64,000 nucleotides of DNA. Source: Magnetococcales bacterium. Its GTDB lineage: Bacteria; Pseudomonadota; Magnetococcia; Magnetococcales; Magnetaquicoccaceae. The notes under the pieces are model-generated. The model ran no database searches. It saw only the letters and a list, made by a program, of their open reading frames with translations, and had not been told where the DNA came from. The stretch is from positions 2,310 through 66,309 of the forward strand of contig JADGBT010000005.1 in assembly GCA_015231375.1 (NCBI GenBank). The letters are read 5' to 3'. This document shows positions 55,508 to 64,000 of the stretch, in pieces (the stretch's first letter is position 1; each line of letters starts with the position of its first letter). Both the position numbers and the translations under genes were made by a program.

Positions 55508-56185
55508 ATGACCAATCCCCCCAGCCCCTCGCGTGTCGAACACCCCCACACGGACCCCAACCCGGAGCATCCCGTTCAGACATCCGCCGCTGCTCCGCTC
55601 CCGACCCCCGCACCCCGTTCCAACCGACCCGGCGGATGGCGTCGCTGGATGGCCGTTGTCCGGGTCAACGCCCGTCGCCAACTGATCACCCCGATTCTGC
55701 GCGGCACGCAGGATCCGGCCTACTTTGCCCGCGCCTCGGCGGTGGGATTCTTCCTCAACTTCACCCCGTCGGTCGGCGCCCAGATTCCGCTGGCCGTGGC
55801 CCTGTGGAGCGTGACCCGCTTTCTGATTCCCCGATGGGATTTTCATCTCGGAGTGACCTGCGCCTGGACCCTTCTGACCAGCGTACCGACCGTTCCCCCG
55901 ATGTATTACACGTTCATCGTCACCGGGCGGCTGATGCTGGGCCGTGGGCACGAAACCAACGGCTTCGAGCTGTTCACCCAGGCCCTGAACAGCATGCGGA
56001 CCTCGGACGACTGGTGGGAATCCTTGTGGATGCAACTGGTTCAATTGTGGGATCTGTTCGGTCTGCCTCTGTTCGTCGGCTCGCTGCCCTGGGGGATCGG
56101 AACCGGCTGGCTCGGCTACTGGTGGACGCTGCGCCTGATCCGAAAACACCGTCAAAGACGCCTGGCCGCCAGCCACACCCCCTGA
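55508..56185 (+). CDS. DUF2062 membrane protein
   Basis: 225 residues from the ATG at 55508; a GTG four codons upstream (55496) is an alternative and neither has a strong ribosome-binding site. A Pro-rich N-terminus (about 1-40) is followed by a DUF2062 domain: ASAVGFFLNFTPSVGAQIPL, TLLTSVPTVPPMYYTFIVTG, FVGSLPWGIGTGWLGYWWTL. Two to four membrane segments. Function unknown; often annotated as an ATP-binding or export-related membrane protein without evidence. It is convergent with the TatD-radical SAM gene (4-base gap). Confidence 0.85.
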   Translation: MTNPPSPSRVEHPHTDPNPEHPVQTSAAAPLPTPAPRSNRPGGWRRWMAVVRVNARRQLITPILRGTQDPAYFARASAVGFFLNFTPSVGAQIPLAVALWSVTRFLIPRWDFHLGVTCAWTLLTSVPTVPPMYYTFIVTGRLMLGRGHETNGFELFTQALNSMRTSDDWWESLWMQLVQLWDLFGLPLFVGSLPWGIGTGWLGYWWTLRLIRKHRQRRLAASHTP

Positions 56186-56189
56186 CCCG

Positions 56190-57596
56190 TCAGCCCAGAC
56201 GATCCAGATAACGCACCCGGAATCGCACGCCCAAATCCACTTCCGCGATCCGTCGGCACGCCTCGATATCCACCCCTTCCAGCCCCTGGATGGCGGTGGC
56301 CGTCACGTCGGGCACATGCGCTTTGACCGCGCGAATGAAAGCCAGAACCGCCTCGTAGGATCCACTCAGGGCAGGTTGACAGAGACGCTCGTAGGTGGCG
56401 GCGTCCTGGGCGTTCAGCGATACCGACACCGCGTCGATCAACCCCCGGAAGCGTGGAGTCACATCCTGTCCAAAGACCCGGTTGGCCAGACCATCGGTAT
56501 TGATCCGCACCCGGAACTCCCCCCGCTGCTTGATGGCGGAGGCCACTTCCAACAAGGTATCCAGCCGCAGAGTCGGCTCGCCGAAGCCGCAAAAGACAAT
56601 CTCCCGATAGGCGGAAAAATCGCCCATGGCCTGCAACACCTGGGCGGCGCCGGGATGGCGACGCAAGGAGAGATCGTATTGATGCACCACCGGCGCCCCA
56701 TGCCATTTGGGGCAGAAGTCGCAATGCAGGGTACACGCCTTGGTGAGATTGAGATAAAGGGAGTGACCGATGGGATAGGCCAACAACTCTTTCACCGGTT
56801 CTGCGGAGTTGGCGGGAGCCACCGCACCCACCCGGAACAGACGGCAATAATTCTCGGTGGTGATGCGGGCCACCTCCTCCAGGGGACGCTCCTGCAAGGT
56901 GGCCAGAGTCTCGGCCACCCGCACCACCCAGGCGGATTCGTTGCGCTTGCCCCGATAGGGGATCGGCGCCAGATAGGGGGCGTCGGTTTCAATCAGGAGG
57001 CGTTCCAGGGGCAGGGTCTTGGCGATCTCTTGCAGCTCCCGCGCGGCCCGAAAGGTCAAGATGCCCGAAAACGACAGATGAAATCCCTGCTCCAGCGCCC
57101 AATTGGCCATGGCCGCCGATCCGGTGAAACAGTGAATCACCCCGCCACACGCGGAGGCCGACTCTTCGTCCATGATCCGCCGGGTCTGCTCTTCGGCCTC
57201 GCGGGTATGCACCACCAGCGGCAGTCCCATCTCCCGGGCAGCGCGGATATGGTTGCGGAATACCGCCTCCTGTTGCTCGCGGGGACTGAATTCATAATGG
57301 AAATCCAAGCCCGTCTCCCCGACCGCCACCACCTTGGGATGGTGGCAATGGGCCATGATCGCCTCCACGGAGGCATCCGGAGCCTCGGCGACGTGATGGG
57401 GATGGATGCCTACCGAGGTGTAGACATGGGGATAGTCGCGCAGCAGCGCCAGCAACGGCTCCACTTCGCTCAGACGGGTGGCGATCGAATTGATGTAGGC
57501 CACTCCGGCCTCTTCGGCCCGACGCAACACGGCGGGCAGATCGTCCTGAAAATCGGGAAAATTCAAATGGGCGTGACTGTCGGCCAGACGGATCAT
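56190..57596 (-). CDS. tatD: TatD-family DNase fused to a radical SAM domain
   Basis: 468 residues. Residues 1-255 are TatD: DSHAHLNF with the metal HxH, VGIHPHH, AVGETGLDFHYE, LPLVVHTREAEEQT, IHCFTGSA and LIETDAPYLAP. Residues about 280-468 are a radical SAM domain: CTLHCDFC (the CxxxCxxC that binds the 4Fe-4S cluster), FCGFGEPTLRLD and RINTDGLANRV. A TatD-associated radical SAM protein is a known family, usually a separate gene; here both are one chain. The ATG overlaps the ricT stop by ATGA. The role of the SAM part is unknown; TatD is a 3'-5' nuclease used in DNA quality control. Confidence 0.92.
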   Translation of the reverse strand: MIRLADSHAHLNFPDFQDDLPAVLRRAEEAGVAYINSIATRLSEVEPLLALLRDYPHVYTSVGIHPHHVAEAPDASVEAIMAHCHHPKVVAVGETGLDFHYEFSPREQQEAVFRNHIRAAREMGLPLVVHTREAEEQTRRIMDEESASACGGVIHCFTGSAAMANWALEQGFHLSFSGILTFRAARELQEIAKTLPLERLLIETDAPYLAPIPYRGKRNESAWVVRVAETLATLQERPLEEVARITTENYCRLFRVGAVAPANSAEPVKELLAYPIGHSLYLNLTKACTLHCDFCPKWHGAPVVHQYDLSLRRHPGAAQVLQAMGDFSAYREIVFCGFGEPTLRLDTLLEVASAIKQRGEFRVRINTDGLANRVFGQDVTPRFRGLIDAVSVSLNAQDAATYERLCQPALSGSYEAVLAFIRAVKAHVPDVTATAIQGLEGVDIEACRRIAEVDLGVRFRVRYLDRLG

Positions 57597-59263
57597 GCCT
57601 CACCTCCCGCACCACCGGACGCAGAACCGGCGGACTCGCCTCCTCCCCCGCCCTCTCCGGCACGACGCGGCCCGCGTCTGCGACGACGACGCCCGCTGCC
57701 CGGCGCGCGCGGCCCTCTCACGCCCTCTTCCCCGCCTTCTGCCGGCGGCACGACCGCTCCGTCCACCCGCGACTCGGCAACCCCGGCAACAGCCTCCCGT
57801 CCGCCATCGGGAGTGACACCCGCGACACTCTCCCCCGGCACCCCGGAACGGCTGCCCCGACGACGGCGACGGGAGGAACGTCGCTTCTGCGCCCCTTCGG
57901 CCCCGCCTTCGCCGCTCTCCACGGACAACTCTTCGCCCTCTTCCAGCCTGGACGCATGGGGAGAAGAGAGCAAAGACGGCTCCACCGGTGGCAAAGGCTC
58001 CTTTTCGACCACAAGACGCGCGTTCGACGGCTGCGACGGACCTTTTCCCCCGCCATCCCGCTGGCCCCGCGCCGCCGAGTCATCCCGCTGCCCACGCGAC
58101 GCCGCATCATCCCGCTGCCCACGCGACGCCGAGTCATCCCGCTGCCCACGCGACGCCGATGGTGACGCGCGTGACTGACCGCGCTCCCGGGCAGCGGGTT
58201 TATTTCCAACCAGGTTGCGACCAGCCGACCCACCCGCGACGGGAGCAACGGGTCTGGCAACGGGTCTGATTTCCGGCGCGCTCTTGACCCCCTCCTCTTC
58301 GGCAGCGCCCTCCACCACCGGAGCGACGCCATCGCCAGCCAGCTTGTCAAGGTCGAACTGATCGGTCAAACCATCGGCGAACTGAAGCTCCACCCGATTC
58401 AACAGCGGATACACCCCCCGGACCACCCCTTCCCGGCCATCCACGAGGGTCACCTTGGCCTTGACCTTGGGCATGTTCTTGCGCAACGCCAGATACGCGT
58501 CATTTTCGTAAGCCAGACAACACATCAAACGGCCACACACCCCGGAGATGCCCTCGGGCGTGAGGGAGAGATCCTGGTTTTTGGCCATGCGCACCGAAAC
58601 CGGATGAAAACGGGTCAAGAACTGGGAACAGCACAGCGTCTTGCCACACGGCCCCAAACCACACAGCAGCTTGCTTTCGTCCCGCACCCCCACATGGCGC
58701 ATTTCGACTCTGACCCGCAGCTCATTGGACAACACCCGCACCAGATCACGAAAATCGATCCGGGCCTCGGAGGTGAAATGGATGATCGCCTTGCCTCCAC
58801 CGATCGGGTATTCCACCTTGGAGAGCTTCATGGGCAGTTTCAGCGCCCGGATGTGCTCGCGACAGAGACGATGGGCTTTGTGTTCCAGTTCCGCGCGCAC
58901 GGTCTGCTGGCGCAGATCCTTGTCATTGAGTTTGCGGATCACCTTGCGGATCGGACCCGGATGGGGTTCGGAGGGCAACTCGAACACATGCCGGACCATG
59001 GCGATCACCTCTCCATCGGCGCGCTGGACCAGCAACTGATCCCCCACCGCCACCGACTGGAGATCCGCCACCACCCGGTAGACCATGCAGGAGTCGGGAA
59101 GCTTCACCCCGAGCAGCACCTTGCCAGCCGGAAGAGGCGCAGGCACCATCGGAATTTCGCTTGGATTCTCCGGGGAAGAACTCATCTTGCCAGCCGGAAG
59201 GGTCGCAGACGGGATCGAAGGCGCGTTCGGAATTTCGCTTGGATTCTCGGGGGAAGAACTCAT
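57593..59263 (-). CDS. ricT: RicT/YaaT-type PSP1-domain protein with long basic tail
   Basis: 556 residues from the ATG at 59263, which shares a base with the holB stop (TGATG). Residues about 1-45 contain a duplicated MSSSPENPSEIP segment. Residues about 50-320 are a PSP1/RicT core with the cysteines LLCGLGPCGKTLCCSQFL and GVCGRLMCCLAYE that bind iron-sulfur clusters in the RicA/F/T complex. The remaining about 230 residues are a repetitive, disordered Arg/Ser/Gly-rich tail (SRGQRDD repeats, RRSSRRRRRGSRSG). RicT supports RNase Y activity and signalling in Bacillus; in proteobacteria its role is less clear. The tail suggests RNA binding. Confidence 0.9.
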   Translation of the reverse strand: MSSSPENPSEIPNAPSIPSATLPAGKMSSSPENPSEIPMVPAPLPAGKVLLGVKLPDSCMVYRVVADLQSVAVGDQLLVQRADGEVIAMVRHVFELPSEPHPGPIRKVIRKLNDKDLRQQTVRAELEHKAHRLCREHIRALKLPMKLSKVEYPIGGGKAIIHFTSEARIDFRDLVRVLSNELRVRVEMRHVGVRDESKLLCGLGPCGKTLCCSQFLTRFHPVSVRMAKNQDLSLTPEGISGVCGRLMCCLAYENDAYLALRKNMPKVKAKVTLVDGREGVVRGVYPLLNRVELQFADGLTDQFDLDKLAGDGVAPVVEGAAEEEGVKSAPEIRPVARPVAPVAGGSAGRNLVGNKPAARERGQSRASPSASRGQRDDSASRGQRDDAASRGQRDDSAARGQRDGGGKGPSQPSNARLVVEKEPLPPVEPSLLSSPHASRLEEGEELSVESGEGGAEGAQKRRSSRRRRRGSRSGVPGESVAGVTPDGGREAVAGVAESRVDGAVVPPAEGGEEGVRGPRAPGSGRRRRRRGPRRAGEGGGGGESAGSASGGAGGEA

Positions 59264-60243
59264 CAATACGCCACTCCTCGCATGCGTGCCAAACGAATGA
59301 AGATCGTTTCCAGGGTCAGGCGGGCATTCAGGTTGAAAATCCGCGCCTCGCGCGCCAGACGGGTCAGTTGGGTGGCCATCTCCAGCCACTGTTCCGTCTC
59401 TGCGCCCTGACTCCGGCCATCCTGAACGCTAACACGAATCCGCTCTCGGAACCATGTTTCCAGTAGTTCCGGCACCAGGGAAAACCGTTCCGCCTCGCCC
59501 CACTCCCGCGCCGACTCCACCACATCGGCCAGGGAGCGTTCCGGCAGGGTGTCGAGTTCGCGAAAAAAACGGCTGCGACTCTCCAACGCGCCCCGTTCGC
59601 ACAGCCGGAGAGCCGCGCCGATGCTGCCTCCCGCCAGACGCGCGCCTTCGCTGCGCTCGGCCGGGGAGAGTTCCGGAACCAGACGCTCCATGAGTCGCGT
59701 GATCACCCGCGCCTCCAAAGGCTGAAACCGCTCTTGTTGACAGCGGGAACGGATCGTCGGCAACAACGCGCCGGGACGATGGGTGATCAGGATCAGCAGG
59801 GAGCCGGGGGGGGGTTCTTCCAGGGTCTTGAGCAGGGCATTGGCCGCTGCATCGTTCATCAAGGAGGCGTCATCCACGATGGCCGCCTTCCAGGCCGATT
59901 CCATCGGCGTAAAGGCGATGAAACGGGTCAGCTCCCGCACCTGATCCACGGAGATGCGGGATTTTTTCTCCAGCAATTCCAGCCGTTGCAGATCCGGATG
60001 ATTGCCTTCGACGCACTTGAGACACGCAACGCACGTCCCGCACCCCGACACCCCCGCCGCCTCTGCGACCGGACGCAGACAAAACAGGCTTTGGATCCAC
60101 GCCAAAGCCGTGGCGCGCTTGCCCACCCCCTCGGGTCCATGAAACAGCCACGCATGCCCTGGACGCCCCTGGGCCAACGCCTGTTGCAACCGCGCCACGA
60201 TGTCGTCGTGTCCCAAGATGGAGGCAAACACCGCAGTGGACAT
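59263..60243 (-). CDS. holB: DNA polymerase III delta' subunit
   Basis: 326 residues. AAA+ clamp-loader fold: Walker A HGPEGVGKRATAL near residue 35, a zinc-binding CGTCVACLKCVEGNHPD segment, the sensor-1 region AAIVDDASLMNDAAANALLKTLEEP, and ITHRPGALLPTIRSRCQ. It loads the beta clamp. It follows tmk, as in many bacteria (tmk-holB), with a 26-base tandem duplication between them. Confidence 0.94.
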   Translation of the reverse strand: MSTAVFASILGHDDIVARLQQALAQGRPGHAWLFHGPEGVGKRATALAWIQSLFCLRPVAEAAGVSGCGTCVACLKCVEGNHPDLQRLELLEKKSRISVDQVRELTRFIAFTPMESAWKAAIVDDASLMNDAAANALLKTLEEPPPGSLLILITHRPGALLPTIRSRCQQERFQPLEARVITRLMERLVPELSPAERSEGARLAGGSIGAALRLCERGALESRSRFFRELDTLPERSLADVVESAREWGEAERFSLVPELLETWFRERIRVSVQDGRSQGAETEQWLEMATQLTRLAREARIFNLNARLTLETIFIRLARMRGVAY

Positions 60244-60295
60244 CTTCGTTATCCCATCGCCTCCCAGACCTTCGTTATCCCATCGCCTCCCAGAC
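60244..60295. repeat. Perfect 26-base tandem duplication at the tmk-holB junction
   Basis: The unit beginning CTTCGTTATCCCATCGCCTC is present twice with no mismatch, at 60244-60269 and 60270-60295. It contains the tmk stop and the codons for its last residues VWEAMG. Translation ends in the copy reached first, so the second copy lies in the spacer before holB. Confidence 0.97.
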
Positions 60296-60931
60296 CGCCG
60301 CCGCCACCCGCGCCGGATCCAGGGCCGCGTCGATCACCCGGAAACGGACCGGATCGGCCTGGGCCAACGCCAGGAATCCCCCCCGCACCCGCTGATGAAA
60401 CGCCACCTGTTCGCGCTCGAACCGATTTTCCAGCAACCGTCCTCTTCCCGGATCCCCCCCGGCCCGCGCCAATCCCGCCACCGGATCGAGGTCCAGCACC
60501 ACCACCCGATGAGGCGTCAGATCCCCCAACACCAGCCGGTTCATCGCCACCAGTTCCGCCAGGGGCAATCCCCGTCCATACCCCTGATAAGCCAGGGTGC
60601 TGTCGGAAAACCGGTCGCACACCACCCACTCCCCCCGAGCCAACGCGGGACGGATCACCACCCGCAGATGCTCGACCCGGGCGGCCATCAGCAACAACCA
60701 CTCCGCCCGGGAATCCAGATCCTCGGGTCGTCCGGTCACCAGCAGCGCCCGGATCCGTTCGGCCATGGGGCAGCCTCCCGGTTCCCGCGTCTCCACCACC
60801 GACACCCCCGACTCCCGCAGACGGGCGGCCAGCAGACGGGTCTGGGTGGATTTCCCAACCCCCTCCCCCCCCTCGACGGCGATCAAACGGCCCGGCTGCG
60901 CCCGCCTCAAAGCGTCATCAAGGCCGTCCAT
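60275..60931 (-). CDS. tmk: Thymidylate kinase
   Basis: 218 residues. P-loop EGGEGVGKSTQTRLLAARL near residue 20, the TREPGGCPMAERIR segment, VVCDRFSDSTLAYQGYGRGL and VVLDLDPVAGLARA. It phosphorylates dTMP to dTDP. The ATG lies inside the 3' end of mltG (14-base overlap). The stop lies in a 26-base tandem duplication, so a chance deletion of one copy would leave the protein unchanged. Confidence 0.95.
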   Translation of the reverse strand: MDGLDDALRRAQPGRLIAVEGGEGVGKSTQTRLLAARLRESGVSVVETREPGGCPMAERIRALLVTGRPEDLDSRAEWLLLMAARVEHLRVVIRPALARGEWVVCDRFSDSTLAYQGYGRGLPLAELVAMNRLVLGDLTPHRVVVLDLDPVAGLARAGGDPGRGRLLENRFEREQVAFHQRVRGGFLALAQADPVRFRVIDAALDPARVAAAVWEAMG

Positions 60932-61979
60932 CTTTGTCCCGCGCCCGTGCGCTGTCCCGCTGGCTCTTCTGATAACGATTCACCTTGGCCCGGTGTTCCG
61001 CGTAGGTCTTGGAGAATTGATGAGACCCGTCCCCGCTGGCCACGAAATAGAGTTCTTCGGTGGAATCGGGATGGAGCGCGGCATGAATCGAGGCGACGCC
61101 GGGATTGCAGATCGGAGTGGGAGGAAGACCATGCATCGTGTAGGTGTTGAACGGGGTCGGAGTCGCCAGATCCCGATGGGTCAGATCGCCGTTGAAATTC
61201 GGCAGGCCGTAGATCACTGTGGGATCGCTCTCCAGACGCATGTGGCGCCGCAGCCGATTGTGAAACACCGCCGCAATGCGGGTGCGTTCCTGGGGCTGAC
61301 CGGTCTCCTTTTCGATGATGGAGGCCAGAACCAGGGTTTCCGGAAGGGAAAGAGTGATCTCCGGAGCGCGCTGCTCCCACTCCCGTTCCAGAATTTTGCG
61401 GGTCATGCGGATCATGCGGGTCAGGAGTTCCTCGATGGAGTCGCCCCGCACGAACTGATAGGTCTCCGGAAACAACCACCCCTCCAGGGAAGGCGCCGCC
61501 ACGCCGAGTTTGCCCGGCAGGGTCGGATCGCTCAGGCGTTGTTCCGCCTCCTCCCATCCCTGCTTGCGCAGACGGGTGGCGATCTCACGGAGGTTCAATC
61601 CTTCGGGAAACGAAAAGCGGTGCCGCACCACATCACCGTTTTTCATGCGCAACAAAACGGCGGAAGGGGTCTCACCGGCCTGGAACTGATACTCTCCGGC
61701 GTGCAGGCGCACCGGTTCGGAGCCGTCAAGCCGCGCCAGTAGCGACCCGGAGCCGTGCAGACGCGCCAGCCACGCAAACCAGAAGGCCGAAGAGATCACC
61801 CCCTGGGACTCCAGGTGTCGGGCGATGCGTTGCGCGCCCCAGCCTTTTTCGATCATGACGCGACGGGGGGCGTCGGGGGCGGTATCGAGAAAACGCAGAT
61901 AGGCCAGGGACGCTCCTCCGATCAAGAGGAGCATCCCCGCCAGAAGTGCCGCAACCAGCTTGTAAACCCAACGATTCAA
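60918..61979 (-). CDS. mltG: Endolytic transglycosylase MltG
   Basis: 353 residues. An N-terminal transmembrane anchor (about 7-28), a LysM-like region ([20 protein letters not shown]), and the YceG catalytic domain with [26 protein letters not shown], and the catalytic Glu in [11 protein letters not shown], then [20 protein letters not shown] and [15 protein letters not shown]-like segments. It cleaves nascent glycan strands and sets their length. The start overlaps the fabF stop by ATGA. Confidence 0.95.
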   Translation of the reverse strand: MNRWVYKLVAALLAGMLLLIGGASLAYLRFLDTAPDAPRRVMIEKGWGAQRIARHLESQGVISSAFWFAWLARLHGSGSLLARLDGSEPVRLHAGEYQFQAGETPSAVLLRMKNGDVVRHRFSFPEGLNLREIATRLRKQGWEEAEQRLSDPTLPGKLGVAAPSLEGWLFPETYQFVRGDSIEELLTRMIRMTRKILEREWEQRAPEITLSLPETLVLASIIEKETGQPQERTRIAAVFHNRLRRHMRLESDPTVIYGLPNFNGDLTHRDLATPTPFNTYTMHGLPPTPICNPGVASIHAALHPDSTEELYFVASGDGSHQFSKTYAEHRAKVNRYQKSQRDSARARDKDGRP

Positions 61980-63220
61980 TGAAAGCGCTTCATGACCAGA
62001 GTGGCATTGGTTCCGCCAAAGCCAAAGGAGTTGGAAAGCGCGTAGTCCACCACCTGCTCTCTCGCCGTGTTGGGGATGTAGTCCAGATCACAGGCGGGAT
62101 CGGGATCGGTCAGATTGATGGTGGGGGGCAACACGCCGCTCTGCAAGGCCAAGGCGGTGAAGATGGCCTCGACCCCGCCGGCGGCACCCAGCAGGTGACC
62201 GGTCATGGATTTGGTCGAAGAGATCATCAATTTCCGGGCATGGGCCTCCCCGAAGGCCAGTTTGATGGCCAGGGTTTCCATGTGGTCGCCGATGGGGGTG
62301 GAGGTGCCATGGGCGTTGATGTAGCCGATCTGTTCCGGATTGAGACGGGCATCCCGCAAGGCGGCGTTCATGCAGCGGGCGGCCCCTTCTCCGTCGGGTT
62401 GGGGAGCGGTGATGTGATAGGCATCCCCGGACATGCCGTAACCGACCATTTCCGCGTAGATGGTGGCACCCCGTTTCTGCGCCGACTCCAAAGATTCCAG
62501 CACCACCACGCCGGCGCCTTCGGCCATGACGAAACCATCCCGTCCCCGGTCCCAGGGGCGCGAAGCGCCGGTGGGATCGTCGTTGCGGCTGGTCAAGGCC
62601 TTGGCGGCGGCGAATCCGCCGACGGCCAACTCACAGATGGCCGCCTCGGCCCCTCCGGCGAGCATCACATCCGCCTCGCCCCGCTGAATGATGCGCATGG
62701 CATCGCCGATGGCGTGGGCGCCGGTGGCGCAGGCGGTGACCACCGCGTGGTTGGGGCCTTTCATGCCATAGCGGATGGCGACGTGACCCGAAATCAGATT
62801 GATCAACGACATGGGGATGAAAAAGGGCGAAATGCGCCTCGGTCCCCGCTCCTGGAGCACGAATGCCTGATTCTGAATGGCGGTCAACCCGCCGATGCCG
62901 GAACCGATGATCACGCCAACGCGACTGGCATTCTCTTCGGTGATGGCCAGCCCGGAATTTTCCCAGGCCAACTGGGCCGCCGCCACGCCAAAGTGCATGA
63001 AGAGGTCCATTTTCTTGACATCTTTCTTATCCACCCAATCTTCCGGCTGGAAATTCCGGCACTCGCCGGCGATGCGGCAGGCGTACTCCTCAGGGTTGAA
63101 TCGGGTAATGGGGCCAATCCCGGAACGCCCTCCGGTCAAGCCTTCCCAGACGGGCTGGATGCCCATTCCGAGAGGTGTCACCAACCCGATACCGGTCATG
63201 ACCACGCGACGAACTTCCAC
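61976..63220 (-). CDS. fabF: 3-oxoacyl-ACP synthase II
   Basis: 414 residues from a GTG at 63220 with GGGAG about 10 bases upstream, giving the usual short N-terminus before [15 protein letters not shown]; an ATG at 63268 would add 16 residues and is less likely. Catalytic triad: Cys in [14 protein letters not shown], His in [12 protein letters not shown] and His in [13 protein letters not shown]. It performs condensation in fatty-acid elongation. It follows acpP and precedes mltG, a common arrangement. Confidence 0.95.
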   Translation of the reverse strand: MEVRRVVMTGIGLVTPLGMGIQPVWEGLTGGRSGIGPITRFNPEEYACRIAGECRNFQPEDWVDKKDVKKMDLFMHFGVAAAQLAWENSGLAITEENASRVGVIIGSGIGGLTAIQNQAFVLQERGPRRISPFFIPMSLINLISGHVAIRYGMKGPNHAVVTACATGAHAIGDAMRIIQRGEADVMLAGGAEAAICELAVGGFAAAKALTSRNDDPTGASRPWDRGRDGFVMAEGAGVVVLESLESAQKRGATIYAEMVGYGMSGDAYHITAPQPDGEGAARCMNAALRDARLNPEQIGYINAHGTSTPIGDHMETLAIKLAFGEAHARKLMISSTKSMTGHLLGAAGGVEAIFTALALQSGVLPPTINLTDPDPACDLDYIPNTAREQVVDYALSNSFGFGGTNATLVMKRFH

Positions 63221-63365
63221 TGCTGGTATTCTCCCTGGGCAATAGGCGGTTGGATTGGGATCGGACATCCGCAAAGATCCTGCGCGAGGGATCAGGATGC
63301 TTCAAAGACCAAAACGCATGTCCGGTCCACCACCAAACCGTGTTGAGCGGGAATGAAAGCGCTTT

Positions 63366-63605
63366 TTATTGATCCAAGCTTTTCTTGATGAAATCGATGG
63401 CCTGTTTGACCGTGCCAATCTTTTCAGCGGCGTCATCGGGGATTTCGCAACCGAACTCTTCTTCCAGCGCCATCACCAGTTCGACGGTATCGAGGGAGTC
63501 GGCTCCCAGGTCTTCGACAAAGTTGGCCTCTTCCGTCACCTGGCTGGCTTCGACGCCAAGCTGTTCGACGACGATCTTCTTGACCCGTTCGGCAATATTG
63601 CTCAT
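63366..63605 (-). CDS. acpP: Acyl carrier protein
   Basis: 79 residues, highly acidic, with the 4'-phosphopantetheine Ser in [23 protein letters not shown] precedes the ATG. The longer ORF upstream is out of the family and is rejected. It carries acyl chains for FabG, FabF and other fatty-acid enzymes encoded around it. Confidence 0.97.
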   Translation of the reverse strand: MSNIAERVKKIVVEQLGVEASQVTEEANFVEDLGADSLDTVELVMALEEEFGCEIPDDAAEKIGTVKQAIDFIKKSLDQ

Positions 63606-63687
63606 CAGTGGATTTCCTTTTCTTGGATGCCAGAAAAATGGTTGTTGATTGGGTTGATCCCGACTTGGGGGGGTGATCAGGCGGCCA

Positions 63688-64000
63688 TCAGGCCATGTGG
63701 AGACCACCATTGACGTGAATGGTCTCACCGGTGATGTAGCCGGAACGTTCGGAGGCCAGGAAGGCCACGGCATTGGCCACATCCTCGGCCTCGCCCATGC
63801 TGCCCAAGGGAATCCGCGAGAGGATAGCCTCTTTGGCCTTGGGATTCAACGCATCGGTCATCGCGGTGCGGATAAAACCGGGGGCGACACAATTGACGGT
63901 AATGTTGCGGGAGGCGGTTTCCAGGGCGACGCTCTTGGAAAAACCCACCAGACCGGCCTTGGAGGCCACATAGTTGGCCTGACCCGGATTGCCGGTGGCG
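63688..64000 (-). CDS. fabG: 3-oxoacyl-ACP reductase, C-terminal part; cut by window edge
   Basis: The frame is open to the right edge of the window. It contains the catalytic YxxxK as [15 protein letters not shown], then [20 protein letters not shown], and the C-terminal [21 protein letters not shown] of short-chain dehydrogenases. It reduces beta-ketoacyl-ACP with NADPH. The order fabG-acpP-fabF is the common fatty-acid cluster. The N-terminal half lies beyond the window. Confidence 0.95.
   Translation of the reverse strand, partial: ATGNPGQANYVASKAGLVGFSKSVALETASRNITVNCVAPGFIRTAMTDALNPKAKEAILSRIPLGSMGEAEDVANAVAFLASERSGYITGETIHVNGGLHMA

Noticed and set aside
55226-56176. 316-codon minus-strand ORF opposite the DUF2062 gene
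   Set aside because: The part over 55508-56176 is an antisense shadow. Only the stretch below 55500 looks protein-like, and it is listed as a gene fragment.

Overview
The window is a GC-rich chromosome segment that reads as a magnetotactic bacterium, most likely of the Magnetococcales / 'Candidatus Etaproteobacteria' lineage. The diagnostic evidence is at 1635-5910: a MamX-type protein with two magnetochrome CxxCH haem motifs, a MamZ-type fusion of a major-facilitator domain to a ferric-reductase-like membrane domain, and a MamH-like transporter. These gene families are known from magnetosome (mamXY-type) clusters. RecBCD and a FimV-like protein next to alphaproteobacterial-style housekeeping genes also fit that deep lineage. 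The species assignment is inference.

Layout. 1-391: end of a response-regulator receiver domain. 640-6109 (+): membrane-anchored ferritin-like DUF2202 protein, mamX, mamZ, mamH-like, and a possible small basic ORF. 6054-14688 (-): DUF3124 protein, Kef-type antiporter, cysM, mtfA-like peptidase, then a module of actin-like ATPase, small membrane coiled-coil protein and FimV/LysM protein, then a PPP phosphatase. 14978-18488 (+): unknown small protein, a cyclic-nucleotide-domain/SLC13 transporter and a translationally coupled periplasmic binding protein. 18531-21975 (-): two overlapping REC-containing histidine kinases.

22171-44169 (-) is a double-strand-break repair supercluster (recC, recB, recD ... 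5'-nucleotidase, sbcD, sbcC). It is interrupted at about 28.1-34.6 kb by a lower-GC accessory island. The island holds a HEPN-like protein, a PHP-SMC/TrlF-like ATPase and an AlbA_2/Schlafen-type ATP-binding protein. I read these as one three-gene defence-type operon, since split by a decayed IS1182-family element. A second fragment of the same IS type has replaced the 3' end of the AlbA_2 gene. Imperfect direct repeats that include the first codons of the 5'-nucleotidase flank the whole insertion.

44377-48285: SPOR protein, PstS-like binding protein, tandem HD-GYP protein, DUF3782-like coiled-coil nuclease-fold protein. 48321-51826 (-): arsenic operon (arsJ-associated GAPDH, arsJ, acr3) with a recognisable promoter and palindrome. 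52207-54196 (-): OmpA lipoprotein, BON-domain lipoprotein and DUF1269 protein, an envelope/stress group. 54197-55500: AT-rich intergenic DNA and transposase and gene remnants. 55508-64000: DUF2062 protein, then a conserved housekeeping cluster on the minus strand: fabG (partial), acpP, fabF, mltG, tmk, holB, ricT and a TatD-radical SAM fusion. No rRNA, tRNA or CRISPR array was seen.
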